A program made the translations under genes and the position numbers. Below are positions 19,353 through 29,533 of a stretch of DNA of 64,000 nt, one piece after another. This DNA comes from Leifsonia xyli. Its GTDB lineage: Bacteria; Actinomycetota; Actinomycetes; Actinomycetales; Microbacteriaceae. Positions within the stretch are counted from its first letter, which is position 1; every line of letters starts with the position of its first letter. The notes below the pieces were generated by a model. It saw only the letters and a list, made by a program, of their open reading frames with translations, was not told the origin of the DNA and did no database searches. Location of the stretch: positions 248,001 to 312,000 of the forward strand of contig QFQR01000006.1 of assembly GCA_003243275.1 (NCBI GenBank), in the 5' to 3' direction.

Positions 19353-20354
19353 TCAGGCGGACTCGGTGCCCTCCAGGGGGCCGGGCACGAGCGTCGGCTG
19401 CGCACCGTCGAGGAGGTCGCCCGTGAAGCGCGATCCGTCCTCACTGCCGAGGAGGCAGTCCATGGTGTACCAATCGCCCGGGGCGGGCGCCTCATCCGCC
19501 AGCGCATCCCACTGATCGGGGACGCTCGCCCACGCCCACACGGTGAGGTCGACGGGGATATCGGGGAGCACGACCGAGACCAGATCGGCGCAGGTGGCGT
19601 AGGCGAGTCGCCAGTCGGTGTCGCTCAACTCCGATTCGGGAGCGAGGAAGCCGTCGCCGAAGGCCGCGCGCGCATCGAACCGCAGGATGGCCTGATCGGT
19701 GTGCTCCGCAGCGCAATCCGTGGGCGTGCTCGTCGAGCCCACGAGCCAGCACTCCTCGGTCGTCGTCGTGGTGTCGGCGCGGAAGTCGTCCGCGATGGTG
19801 TCGCCCGAGGCTCGTGCCCGCGGCTCGCCCCAGCTGATCGAACAGAGGCTGCGGTGCTCGCCGGCCGTGAAGTCCGCGCGGGTGGCGAGCGACATGTCGA
19901 AGAGCCAGTTGCCCACGGGGAGCACATGCAGCTCATCGAAGCGGGGATCGAGGTCGCCCCAGCCGAAGGCGTCTCGGGCCGGTGCCTCGCAGCTGTTCCG
20001 AGCCCACTGCCAGTACGCGGTGACGTAGCTCTCGGAGGCACCGCTGTTGATCGCCCGGTAGACGCGCGCCGCGCCGTTCTTCGCGATCGTGTCGTCGAGC
20101 TCGGGCCATTCGCCGATCGACAGCACGTCGTAGAGGTGCGGTTCGGTGCAGGCGACACCGGAGCGCCAGTCGGCGTCGGGGCCGTTCGTGCCGTCGAGGC
20201 ACTCCTCGGCTGCGGGTGCGACGAGGGGACTCTCGGTGCTGGGGCCGCCGGGGCGCGGCGGGATCGGCAAGGGAAGCGGGAACGCTCCCGAGCATCCGCT
20301 CAGCACGGCGAGCAGCGCGAGCGCCGCGACGGCGGATGTCACAACTCGACGCAC
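19353..20354 (-). CDS. Septum formation-like lipoprotein
   Basis: From GTG 20354 the product is 333 residues. It begins with a signal peptide ending in a lipobox (LLAVLSGC), then a Pro-rich linker and a domain with conserved Cys (VACTEPHLYDVL, NSCEAPARDAF, HRSLCSISWGE), resembling the septum-formation domain of actinobacterial proteins. It would be anchored to the outer face of the membrane. I prefer GTG 20354 over GTG 20381 because GGGAGG lies 5 nt before it. Function is unproven. Confidence 0.75.
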   Translation of the reverse strand: MRRVVTSAVAALALLAVLSGCSGAFPLPLPIPPRPGGPSTESPLVAPAAEECLDGTNGPDADWRSGVACTEPHLYDVLSIGEWPELDDTIAKNGAARVYRAINSGASESYVTAYWQWARNSCEAPARDAFGWGDLDPRFDELHVLPVGNWLFDMSLATRADFTAGEHRSLCSISWGEPRARASGDTIADDFRADTTTTTEECWLVGSTSTPTDCAAEHTDQAILRFDARAAFGDGFLAPESELSDTDWRLAYATCADLVSVVLPDIPVDLTVWAWASVPDQWDALADEAPAPGDWYTMDCLLGSEDGSRFTGDLLDGAQPTLVPGPLEGTESA

Positions 20355-20450
20355 GAGACCTCCCGGTGATGGTGCGCTCACGCTAGCGCCTCAGCCCCCG
20401 TCCCGCCGCCCCGCATCCGGGGCAGGCCCACGCCATCCCGGATGCGGTGC

Positions 20451-20456
20451 TAACCT
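20451..20456 (+). promoter_or_regulatory. -10 element of the leuA leader
   Basis: TAACCT lies 6 nt before the GTG of the leader peptide, so transcription would start at or next to the leader start codon. No -35 was recognised. Confidence 0.55.
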
Positions 20457-20462
20457 GAACTC

Positions 20463-20491
20463 GTGCGTTCCGCCCTGCTTCTTCTTAGCCG

Positions 20492-20507
<16 letters not shown>
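20463..20507 (+). CDS. leuL: leuA leader peptide with four consecutive Leu codons
   Basis: The GTG-initiated 14-residue frame reads MRSALLLLSRRDGS and stops with TAG. Four Leu codons in a row (CTG CTT CTT CTT) include three CTT, rare in this GC-rich genome. This would make ribosome progress sensitive to charged leucyl-tRNA. Leader peptides of this kind are known before leuA in actinobacteria. It is leaderless by position and overlaps the left arm of the hairpin at 20492-20530. Confidence 0.85.
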
Positions 20508-22292
<1,785 letters not shown>

Positions 22293-22299
22293 CTCCGTT

Positions 22300-22361
22300 C
22301 GGGAGGACGACACGCCGCCGGCCCACGCCATCCGGCTGCCGCACGGCGTGTCGTCCTCCCG
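22300..22361. repeat. Long intergenic hairpin D1
   Basis: Arms at 22300-22317 and 22344-22361 are perfect 18-nt reverse complements (outer sequence CGGGAGGACGACACGCCG) around a 26-nt GC-rich loop. It starts 8 nt after the leuA stop in a convergent intergenic region and may act as a bidirectional transcription barrier. No second copy in this window. Confidence 0.85.
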
Positions 22362-22448
22362 TAGCACCCCTCTGCTGCGCCCCCTCCTGAGCACGCACCT
22401 GAGTCCTCTCTGAGCCCGCGCCTGAGCCCCCGCCCCGCGCATCCAGTC
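22362..22448. other. Intergenic spacer with short CTGAG direct repeats
   Basis: Between hairpins D1 and B1 the pentamer CTGAG recurs four times at about 12-bp spacing (roughly 22386-22427) in a C-rich context. No gene is apparent. Confidence 0.4.
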
Positions 22449-22504
22449 GAGGCGTCAGTTTGTGTCGTTGCGGCGTCCCGCTGCGCGACACAAACTGACG
22501 CCTC
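22449..22504. repeat. Family B long intergenic hairpin, copy B1
   Basis: Arms at 22449-22467 and 22486-22504 are perfect 19-nt reverse complements (GAGGCGTCAGTTTGTGTCG) with an 18-nt inner segment that pairs partly. It lies in the convergent region between leuA and the UPF0126 gene. The second copy is at 36299-36358. Confidence 0.9.
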
Positions 22505-22524
22505 AGGACCTGGGCCCGGCCTGA

Positions 22525-22579
22525 GGGGTGAGGGTGAGGGTGAGGGCTGAGGGTTCAGGGCTTGGGCTTGGGCTTGGGG
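22525..22579 (+). repeat. Nine-run G-quadruplex-type array
   Basis: On the plus strand nine runs of at least three G are spaced by 3-4 nt (GGGTGA units, then GGGCTT units). This meets the common G4 pattern twice over. Its right part lies inside the 3' end of the minus-strand UPF0126 gene, where the hexanucleotide repeat encodes a Lys-Pro tail. Confidence 0.75.
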
Positions 22580-23235
22580 CGGCGGACGATGCGGATGGCG
22601 CCCGTCGGCAGGTGCCGCTGCTCCGGCAGCGTCCAGTGGAAGGCCACCGAGAGCACGCGCACGCCGAAGGTGACGACGACGCACACGATCCCCGCGGCGA
22701 GGACGTCGACGCCGAGCCGATCGAGCACCACGAGCGCGGAGGCCCCGACGATCGCCGCGACCGCGTAGAGCGAGCCGACCTGCATGATCGCGATCGGCAG
22801 GTTCAGCAGCAGATCGCGCAGGATCGAGCCGCCGACTGCCGCGACCGCGCCGACGAAGACGGCCGGCACCTCCGGGAGTCCCAGTGCAAGCGCCTTCGTC
22901 GTGCCGAGCGCGCCGAACATGCCGATCGTGACGGCATCCAGCACGTTGAGCGTCACACCGAGCCGATGCACGATGCGCTGCAGCAGCATCCCGATGAGGG
23001 CGGCGCCTGTCGCGACAGGCAGGTACCAGTTGCTCTGCAGGGCGAGCGGCACCTGCCCGAGCAGGATGTCGCGCAACATACCGCCGCCGAAGCCGGTCGC
23101 GATGCCGACGATCGCGACCCCCAGCAGGTCGAGACGCCGGTCACGGAACTGGGCCGCGAACGCCGCGCCCTGCACGCTGCCGATCCCGACGGCGAGCAGG
23201 TCCATCCACAGCGGGATCACGAAGGCGTGGGTCAC
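22555..23235 (-). CDS. UPF0126/TRIC family membrane protein
   Basis: This 226-residue protein has two repeats of the UPF0126 (YicG/TRIC-like) fold, each about three helices, with the glycine-rich GFGGGMLRDILLG and VGGSILRDLLLN motifs. Prokaryotic TRIC proteins are trimeric cation channels; the substrate here is unknown. GTG 23235 overlaps the stop of the upstream oxidoreductase gene by 4 bp, so it belongs to the sigma-factor operon. The C-terminus ends in KPKPKPKP, encoded by a GGGCTT repeat probably prone to length change. Confidence 0.85.
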   Translation of the reverse strand: MTHAFVIPLWMDLLAVGIGSVQGAAFAAQFRDRRLDLLGVAIVGIATGFGGGMLRDILLGQVPLALQSNWYLPVATGAALIGMLLQRIVHRLGVTLNVLDAVTIGMFGALGTTKALALGLPEVPAVFVGAVAAVGGSILRDLLLNLPIAIMQVGSLYAVAAIVGASALVVLDRLGVDVLAAGIVCVVVTFGVRVLSVAFHWTLPEQRHLPTGAIRIVRRPKPKPKP

Positions 23236-23984
23236 GTCCCATTCGTAGCACGCTCGCCGAGCTGCTCGGCGAGGTACGCGCGGAACGTCACCCGTCCGGC
23301 GCCCGGGAGGCCGCTCGTGAGATGACCCTCGCGCACGGCTCGGGCGAACGCGCCGGGAAGCGGCAGTGTCCAGATCGGGCGACGGATGCCATGCGCCCGC
23401 TGCCACTGGACGGCGTGCTCCCGCAGGGTGAGCAGCTCCGGCCCGCCGACATCCGCCACCCGCCCCTGCGGGCCTGCCTCCGCGAGCTCGACGAGGCGCG
23501 CCGCGACCTCGGGCATGTGGATCGTCTGCACGGTCGCCGGCACGACTATGGTCACGGGGAGTCGGCGCTGCGCATCCAGGAACTCCGACACGAAGCCGTG
23601 GAATTGGGTGACCCGCACGATCGTGTGCGGCACCCCGGATGCCGCGATCGCCTCCTCGCTCGCGAGCTTGTCGCGGTAGTAGGCGTAGGGCACCCGGTCG
23701 ACGCCGACGATCGAGATGAACACGAGGCGCGTGCCGCTGCCCGCCAGCGCATCCAGCAGCATCCGGGTCTGCGCGATGTCTTTCGAGCGGGTGGTGGCGA
23801 GGTGCACGACGACGTCGACGCCGGCGAGGGCCGCAGCGACGCCGTCGCCCGTCGTGAGGTCGCCGACGACGTGATCGGTGCCGGCTCGGCGGCTGAGGAT
23901 CCGCACCGCGTGCCCTCCGGCACGGAGCGCGTCGACGGTGTGGCGGCCGAGGCGGCCTGTGCCGCCGGTGACGAGGATGGTCAT
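23232..23984 (-). CDS. NmrA-like NAD(P)-binding oxidoreductase/epimerase
   Basis: This 250-residue short-chain dehydrogenase-like protein begins with the nucleotide-binding motif ILVTGGTGRLGRH and continues VVVHLATTRSKD and FISIVGVDRVPYAYYRDKL, with the YxxxK pair. It lies 15 bp after the ECF41-type sigma factor gene. ECF41 sigma genes are typically next to a carboxymuconolactone decarboxylase, oxidoreductase or epimerase gene (COMD), which this one fits. Substrate unknown. Confidence 0.88.
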   Translation of the reverse strand: MTILVTGGTGRLGRHTVDALRAGGHAVRILSRRAGTDHVVGDLTTGDGVAAALAGVDVVVHLATTRSKDIAQTRMLLDALAGSGTRLVFISIVGVDRVPYAYYRDKLASEEAIAASGVPHTIVRVTQFHGFVSEFLDAQRRLPVTIVVPATVQTIHMPEVAARLVELAEAGPQGRVADVGGPELLTLREHAVQWQRAHGIRRPIWTLPLPGAFARAVREGHLTSGLPGAGRVTFRAYLAEQLGERATNGT

Positions 23985-23999
23985 GGGTGTCCTTTCGGG

Positions 24000-24881
24000 T
24001 CACCTGCTCTGACCGGATGGTGCCTCGATTCGTGACAGCTTCCGCGGATTCAGCTGGTTGTAGAAGCCGCGGATGCCGTCCACGCCCACATCGAGCGTCC
24101 AGACGGCGAAGGGGGTGCCGTTCCGCAGCGACACGAAGGCGATGTCGCCGTTGTAGGGATGCGGCACATGCTGGGCGTCGGCCGCGAACTTCTCGATCAC
24201 CCCGAGCAGGAACGGCGCCACCCGCTCGCGCCCGATGACGGGCTTGCGTGCGGCGGAGACCACGCCGCCGCCGTCGGAGAGCGCGATGACGTCGTCCGCC
24301 AGCACCGCCTCGAGTCGTTCGAGGTCGCCGTGCTGCGCGGCCGCGACGAAGGCCGCGAGCAGGCGTTCGCGCTCGGCGGGGGAGACGGATGCCGTGCGCG
24401 CCGTGGCGAGGTGCGCCCTGGCCCGCGCGCCGAGCTGCCGCGCGTTCGCCTCGCTCGTCTCGAGCACCTCGGCGATGCGCCGGTAGGGGTAGTCGAAGGC
24501 TTCGTGAAGCACGTAGGAGGCGCGCTCGGCGGGGGTGAGGCGTTCGAGCAGCACGAGCACCGCGAAGGAGAGCGCCTCGGCGCGCTCGGCGCCGAGCGCG
24601 GGGTCGGCGGAGGTGTCGACGGGTTCGGGAAGCCACGGCCCGACGTAGCTCTCGCGGCGGGCGCGGGCCGAGTCGAGCTCGGTGAGGGCGAGCCGGGTGA
24701 CGGTCGTGGCGAGGAACGCGGCGGGCTCCCGCACGGCATCCCGGTCGGCGCGCTGCCAGCGCAGCCAGGCCTCCTGCACGAGGTCTTCGGCTTCGGCGAC
24801 GGTGCCCATCATGCGGTACGCGATGCCGAACAGCCGCGGACGCACGCTCTCGAAGGCCGCGAGGCCCGCATCCGTCGCCAC
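24000..24881 (-). CDS. sigJ: ECF41 (SigJ-like) sigma factor with C-terminal SnoaL-like domain
   Basis: This 293-residue protein has region 2 (RLFGIAYRMMGTVAEAEDLV), region 4 (RASYVLHEAFDYPYRRIAEV) and a long C-terminal SnoaL-like extension instead of a separate anti-sigma factor. ECF41 landmarks are visible: WLPEP at 83-87 between the sigma regions, SDGGG in the extension, and NPRKL near the end. In ECF41 factors the extension regulates activity. The adjacent NmrA-like gene is the expected target partner. No TGTCACA-type ECF41 promoter was seen in the short upstream region. Confidence 0.88.
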   Translation of the reverse strand: MATDAGLAAFESVRPRLFGIAYRMMGTVAEAEDLVQEAWLRWQRADRDAVREPAAFLATTVTRLALTELDSARARRESYVGPWLPEPVDTSADPALGAERAEALSFAVLVLLERLTPAERASYVLHEAFDYPYRRIAEVLETSEANARQLGARARAHLATARTASVSPAERERLLAAFVAAAQHGDLERLEAVLADDVIALSDGGGVVSAARKPVIGRERVAPFLLGVIEKFAADAQHVPHPYNGDIAFVSLRNGTPFAVWTLDVGVDGIRGFYNQLNPRKLSRIEAPSGQSR

Positions 24882-24917
24882 GCGGCCATCCTCGCATCCG
24901 ATGGGCGAGCCGCGCTG

Positions 24918-24932
24918 TCTTGCGATGCAAGA
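24918..24932 (+). promoter_or_regulatory. Candidate PadR operator
   Basis: TCTTGC-GAT-GCAAGA is a perfect inverted repeat 24 bp before padR, just upstream of the padR -10 (TAGTGT, 24943-24948) and within the region divergent to sigJ. Its position would let the PadR protein repress itself and possibly affect the sigma operon. Confidence 0.6.
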
Positions 24933-24955
24933 TAGTTCAAGCTAGTGTGTGTCGC

Positions 24956-25297
24956 ATGATAGCTACCGATCATGCGACGCAACTGCGGCGAGGGGTCGTG
25001 GAGGCCTGCATCCTCGGGCTGCTCTCGCGCGAGGCGATGTACGGCTGGCAGCTCGCCGAGCGTCTCATCGCGGGCGGTGCGATCATCGCGAGCATCGGCA
25101 CGCTCTACCCCGTGCTCACCCGGCTGCGCGAGCGTGGGCACGTCACGAGCTACGAGGTGGCGTCGGAGGCGGGGCCCCCGCGCCGGTACTACGAACTCAC
25201 CCCCTCCGGGCACCTCGCCCTGGAGGGCTTCCGCGACGGCTGGCCGAGCTTCGTGGCCGCCGTCAACCAGAACATCACCCCGGAGGAGACCCCATGA
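24956..25297 (+). CDS. PadR family transcriptional regulator
   Basis: This 113-residue protein is a PadR winged helix: RRGVVEACILGLLSREAMYGWQL, IASIGTLYPVLTRLRERG, RRYYELTPSG. ATG 24956 is 7 nt after TAGTGT, so it is probably leaderless; the upstream in-frame ATG at 24920 lies inside the operator. It overlaps the next gene by 4 bp. PadR proteins in such pairs usually repress the adjacent membrane-protein gene. Confidence 0.92.
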   Translation: MIATDHATQLRRGVVEACILGLLSREAMYGWQLAERLIAGGAIIASIGTLYPVLTRLRERGHVTSYEVASEAGPPRRYYELTPSGHLALEGFRDGWPSFVAAVNQNITPEETP

Positions 25298-25854
25298 CGA
25301 CCCCCCCCCAGGCCTACCTCGCGGAGCTCGAGCGACAGCTCGCAGACGTCGAGCCGGGCGTGCGCGACGAGCTCGTCGAGGGCATCCGCGAGGAGCTCGC
25401 GGGCCTCGACGAGACGGATGCGGCGGCCCGCTTGCGCGCGCTCGGCGACCCCGCGTTCGTGGCGGCGAGCGCCCGCGCCGAGGCGGCGGCGCCGAAGCCG
25501 ACCCAGCAGCCGAAGCAGGATGCCGCCTGGTACAGCGTCGTCACGGTGCTGCTCGGTTCGATCGGCGGCTTCGTGGTGCCGTTCCTCGGGTGGGTCGTGG
25601 GCCTCGTCATGCTGTGGATGGCGGCGAGCTGGCGGCTCCATCACAAGGTCGTCGGCACCGTGTTGACGATTGCGGGACCGGCCGGACTCATGCTCGTGCT
25701 GCTTCCCGCGTACGGCGTGGGTGTTGCGGTCGATCCGCTCATCCCGCCCGGATCCGATGCGCCGTGGTGGGTGTTCGCGCTTGTCGGAGCGGTGGCCTGG
25801 CTCGCGGGCTGGATCTGGCTGCTCGTCGCCGCGGAACGCGCGCGTCGGCGCTGA
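25294..25854 (+). CDS. HAAS/DUF1700-like membrane protein paired with PadR
   Basis: This 186-residue protein has a soluble N-terminal domain (YLAELERQLADVEPGVRDELVEGIREELA through LGDPAFVAASARAEA), which looks like the HAAS signalling domain found beside PadR regulators. At least four membrane helices follow, from residue 80 on. It may work with PadR as an envelope-linked switch; no more specific role can be read. Confidence 0.75.
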   Translation: MTTPPQAYLAELERQLADVEPGVRDELVEGIREELAGLDETDAAARLRALGDPAFVAASARAEAAAPKPTQQPKQDAAWYSVVTVLLGSIGGFVVPFLGWVVGLVMLWMAASWRLHHKVVGTVLTIAGPAGLMLVLLPAYGVGVAVDPLIPPGSDAPWWVFALVGAVAWLAGWIWLLVAAERARRR

Positions 25855-25893
25855 CCTCCCGGCCGCTGTCGGTCGTTGGGGCGATAATCGAAC

Positions 25894-26625
25894 GTGCCCA
25901 CCTATCGTGACGAAGCCGTCGTGCTGCGCACCCACAAGCTGGGTGAGGCCGACCGCATCGTCACGATGCTGAGCCGGCAGCACGGCAAGATCCGCGCCGT
26001 CGCGAAGGGCGTGCGACGCACGGGCTCCCGCTTCGGGGCGCGCCTCGAGCCGTTCATGGTGGTCGACGTGCAGTGCTACATGGGCCGCAGCCTCGACATC
26101 GTGCAGCAGGCCGAGATGCTCGGCTCCTACGGCGGTGACATCGCGGGCGACTACGCGCGCTTCACCGCCGCGAACGCGATGGTCGAGACGGCCGACCGCC
26201 TCACCGATCACGAGGCCGGTCTGCAGCACTACCTGCTGCTCATCGGCGCGCTGCGCTCGCTGAGCCGGGGCGAGCACGCGGCCGGGCTCACCCTCGACTC
26301 CTACCTGCTGCGCGCGCTCTCGATCGCCGGCTGGGCGCCGAGCTTCGTCGACTGCGCCGTCACGGGCGCGCCCGGCCCGCACAGCGCCTTCGTCGTGCAG
26401 CTCGGGGGAGTGGTGTCGGATGCGGCGGCCCCGCCCGGATCCCCCCGCCTCGACCCGGCGACCCTGGGGCTCCTCGCGGCACTCCTCGCCGGCGACTGGG
26501 CCACGGTCGAGGCGGCCGACGAGCGCACCCGCGCCCAGGCATCCGGGGTCACCGCCGCCTACACCCAGTTCCACCTGGAGCGCGGCCTGCGCTCCCTCGA
26601 GCACGTCGACCGGACCACCGCGTGA
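25894..26625 (+). CDS. recO: DNA repair protein RecO
   Basis: This 243-residue RecO has an N-terminal OB fold ([37 protein letters not shown]) and a helical C-terminal domain. It acts with RecR in RecFOR recombination repair. The actinobacterial zinc site is largely lost: where relatives have CxxC pairs, this protein reads [20 protein letters not shown] with no second Cys pair. The start is GTG 25894, with GATAAT (25883-25888) 5 nt upstream. uppS overlaps by 4 bp. Confidence 0.93.
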   Translation: MPTYRDEAVVLRTHKLGEADRIVTMLSRQHGKIRAVAKGVRRTGSRFGARLEPFMVVDVQCYMGRSLDIVQQAEMLGSYGGDIAGDYARFTAANAMVETADRLTDHEAGLQHYLLLIGALRSLSRGEHAAGLTLDSYLLRALSIAGWAPSFVDCAVTGAPGPHSAFVVQLGGVVSDAAAPPGSPRLDPATLGLLAALLAGDWATVEAADERTRAQASGVTAAYTQFHLERGLRSLEHVDRTTA

Positions 26626-27425
26626 GCCCGGTCCGCAAGACGCACAAGGATGCGGTCGACTTCGTTCCGATCGACTGGACCGGGCAGCATCCGCCCGCGA
26701 TGCCCGCGGCCGCGGTCCCCGAGCATGTCGCGATCGTCATGGACGGCAACGGCCGCTGGGCGAACCGGCAGGGCCTCACCCGCGTCGAGGGGCACAAGGC
26801 GGGGGAGGCGGCGCTGTTGGATGTCGTGGCAGGCGCCATCCAGATCGGTGTGAAGCACCTCTCCGTCTACGCCTTCTCCACCGAGAACTGGAAGCGCAGC
26901 CCCGACGAGGTGCGCTTCCTGATGGGCTTCAACCGCGAGGTGCTGCACCGCCGCCGCGACCAGCTCAACGAGTGGGGCGTGCGGGTGCGCTGGGCGGGGC
27001 GTCGCCCCAAGCTCTGGCGCAGCGTCATCGACGAACTGCAGTACGCCGAGCGCCTCACCGCCCACAACTCCACCCTCACCCTCACGATGTGCGTCAACTA
27101 CGGGGGGCGCACCGAGCTGCAGGATGCCGTGCGCGGCATCGCGCGCGAGGTCGCCGCCGGCCGGCTCCACCCCGACCGCATCACCGAGAAGACGATCGCG
27201 CGGCAGCTCTACATCCCCGACATGCCCGACGTCGACCTGTTCGTGCGCAGCTCGGGCGAGCAGCGCACGAGCAACTTCCTGCTCTGGCAGTCGGCCTACG
27301 CCGAGATGGTGTTCCTCGACACGCTGTGGCCCGACTTCGGCCGCGCGCAGCTGTGGCAGGCGATCGAGCTCTACGCCCGCCGCACCCGCCGCTTCGGCGG
27401 CGCGGTCGACGCGCCCACCGGCTGA
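26622..27425 (+). CDS. uppS: Isoprenyl (undecaprenyl/decaprenyl) diphosphate synthase
   Basis: This 267-residue cis-prenyltransferase has the catalytic Asp41 in [30 protein letters not shown], and the C-terminal [20 protein letters not shown]. It makes the polyprenyl carrier lipid for peptidoglycan and glycan assembly. GTG 26622 overlaps the recO stop (GTGA), the usual recO-uppS coupling in actinobacteria. Confidence 0.96.
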   Translation: MSPVRKTHKDAVDFVPIDWTGQHPPAMPAAAVPEHVAIVMDGNGRWANRQGLTRVEGHKAGEAALLDVVAGAIQIGVKHLSVYAFSTENWKRSPDEVRFLMGFNREVLHRRRDQLNEWGVRVRWAGRRPKLWRSVIDELQYAERLTAHNSTLTLTMCVNYGGRTELQDAVRGIAREVAAGRLHPDRITEKTIARQLYIPDMPDVDLFVRSSGEQRTSNFLLWQSAYAEMVFLDTLWPDFGRAQLWQAIELYARRTRRFGGAVDAPTG

Positions 27426-27468
27426 GCGGATGACGCGCGCGGCATCCGCTGTCGGCTAACGTCGCATC

Positions 27469-28254
27469 GTGGATCTCGTCCCGCTGCTCGTCGTCGTGCT
27501 CATCCTGCAGACCTCGATTCTCGCGCTCCAGGTGGGCGACGCGATCACCGGCTTCATCGACGCCCGCCGGATGCGCGACACCGACGATCCAGAGGTGATC
27601 ACCCGCAACACGGTGCGCGAGCTCACCTGGACGATGGCGGTCGCGGCGATCACCGCCGTGCTCCTCGCCTTCGGCATCGACGTCGCAGCCCGCGCGCTGC
27701 TCGACGATCACCGCCCGCTCACGGCGTTCCTGATCCTCGTCGGGGTGGCGGCCCTGGCATTCGGCATCGGCATGCTCGCGGTGCTCGTGGTGGTGCGTCG
27801 CGACCGCCCCACCTACGCCCGCATCCGGCGCGATCTGCGCGACCGCGCGATCCTGCAGCTCGAGCCGGAGGAGCTCGCGAGCTTCGATGCCCGCCTCGCG
27901 GATGCCGACCGCCTGCTCGCTCGGCGCTCCGCCGCCGGGCCCACTCTGCGCCTCGTCGCGCTGCTGGCCGTGCTCGGCATCGGGGTCGCCGCCGCGATCG
28001 CCGCCTTCGCCGACGGGCAGATCGGCTTCGCGGTCGCGACGATCGTCGCGGTGGCGCTCAGCGTGGCGGCCTTCGTCGTGGCGGTGCGCGCTCACGTCGT
28101 GCGGCAGGAGGCGATCGACACGGTGCGCGCCGGGCAGCGCGCCGAGGTGGTCGCGCTGCTGGAGCGCGCGCGCATCCCGCAGCGCAAGAACGTGCCTGGG
28201 TTGCGTGACCGCGTCTCGCGCGCGCTCGCGATCCTGCGTGAACAACAGAAGTAG
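27469..28254 (+). CDS. Membrane protein of unknown function
   Basis: This 261-residue protein has about five predicted membrane helices (near residues 3-22, 53-75, 83-107, 157-178 and 182-204). A charged cytoplasmic segment lies between the third and fourth (RRDLRDRAILQLEPEELASF) and a basic C-terminus follows. I do not recognise a family. GTG 27469 lies 6 nt after TAACGT (27457-27462), suggesting a leaderless mRNA. Confidence 0.75.
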   Translation: MDLVPLLVVVLILQTSILALQVGDAITGFIDARRMRDTDDPEVITRNTVRELTWTMAVAAITAVLLAFGIDVAARALLDDHRPLTAFLILVGVAALAFGIGMLAVLVVVRRDRPTYARIRRDLRDRAILQLEPEELASFDARLADADRLLARRSAAGPTLRLVALLAVLGIGVAAAIAAFADGQIGFAVATIVAVALSVAAFVVAVRAHVVRQEAIDTVRAGQRAEVVALLERARIPQRKNVPGLRDRVSRALAILREQQK

Positions 28255-28294
28255 CGCCCCTGCCGCGTCGCCCGCGGTGGATAGGGTGACGACT

Positions 28295-29512
28295 ATGGCT
28301 TTCGACCCCACCACGAATCCCTCCGCCCCCCAGCCGAGCGCCGCACCGGTCGAGGTGCAGGCGCAGACCCAGACCCCGCCTCAGCCGGTGTTCTCGCAGC
28401 CCGCGAAGCCGCGCAACGCCCTCTTCGGCTGGGCGATCACGGGCTTCGTCGTGATCGGCGTCTTCGGTCTCGCCCTCATCGCCTACCTGCTGCTCGCGCT
28501 CGGGCCGGTGCTGCTGCTGCTCGGCGGATTCCTCGCGCTCGTGCCTCTCACCATCCTGCTGTTCGGGGTGATCTGGATCGATCGCTGGGAGCCGGAGCCG
28601 CGCGGGCTGCTGGTCTTCGGCTTCCTCTGGGGTGCCGTGATGTCGGTGGCGATCGCGCTGCTGGTGGATGTCGGGGTGCAGCTCACGAGCTACGCGGCGG
28701 GTGTCGACGCGGCCGCGGTCGACGTGCTCGGCACCGTCGTCCAGGCACCGATCGTGGAGGAGACGGCGAAGGGCTTCGGCATCCTGCTGATCTTCCTCGT
28801 GGCGCGCAAGTACTTCGACGGACCGGTCGACGGCATCGTCTACGCGGCGGTCATCGGCGGTGGGTTCGCGTTCACCGAGAACATCCTCTACTTCTCGCAG
28901 GCGATGGGAACCTCGGGGGTGCTGTCGGTCGACGTGATCCTCACCTTCTTCATCCGAGGCATCATGTCGCCGTTCGCGCACGCGATGTTCACCTCGATGA
29001 CGGGTCTCTTCATCGGTCTCTGGGGTCGCAACAGCGTCGGCGGCGGGATCGGCGGGTTCTTCGTCGGCCTTCTCCCCGCGATGGCCTTGCACGCGCTGTG
29101 GAACGGCAGCTCCTTCCTCGGCATCGGCGGCTGGTTCCTGCTCTACCTCGTGGTGCAGGTGCCGCTGTTCGCGGGCGCCATCGTGCTCGTCGTGCAATTG
29201 CGCAAGCGGGAGGCGGCGCTCACCCAGGCGCGGCTGGCCGAGTACGCGAACGCCGGATGGCTGAGCCCGGCGGAGGTGTCGACGCTCGGCACCGGCGCGG
29301 GGCGGAAGCAGGCGATGACGTGGGCGAAGGCGAACGGTCTCGGTCCGCTCATGAAGGCCTACATCCGGGACGCCACGAAGCTCGCCTTCGCGCGTCAGCG
29401 CATCATCACGGGGCGCGACCGCATCGGCGCGCAGCGCGACGAGCAGGATCTGCTCGGCACGCTGACGGCATCCCGTCAGGCGCTGCAAGCGGCGACGCGC
29501 CCGGCCGTCTGA
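28295..29512 (+). CDS. PrsW family intramembrane protease
   Basis: This 405-residue protein has a Pro/Gln-rich cytoplasmic N-terminus (about 45 residues), then eight or more helices carrying the PrsW motifs: EETAK (catalytic Glu pair), GGGFAFTENILYF, and SPFAHAMFTSMTG with the metal-binding-type His. PrsW-type proteases cleave anti-sigma factors inside the membrane in other bacteria; no target can be named here. ATG 28295 is 7 nt after TAGGGT (28282-28287). Confidence 0.9.
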   Translation: MAFDPTTNPSAPQPSAAPVEVQAQTQTPPQPVFSQPAKPRNALFGWAITGFVVIGVFGLALIAYLLLALGPVLLLLGGFLALVPLTILLFGVIWIDRWEPEPRGLLVFGFLWGAVMSVAIALLVDVGVQLTSYAAGVDAAAVDVLGTVVQAPIVEETAKGFGILLIFLVARKYFDGPVDGIVYAAVIGGGFAFTENILYFSQAMGTSGVLSVDVILTFFIRGIMSPFAHAMFTSMTGLFIGLWGRNSVGGGIGGFFVGLLPAMALHALWNGSSFLGIGGWFLLYLVVQVPLFAGAIVLVVQLRKREAALTQARLAEYANAGWLSPAEVSTLGTGAGRKQAMTWAKANGLGPLMKAYIRDATKLAFARQRIITGRDRIGAQRDEQDLLGTLTASRQALQAATRPAV

Positions 29513-29533
29513 GTGGGCGGCGCTCGCGGTTCG

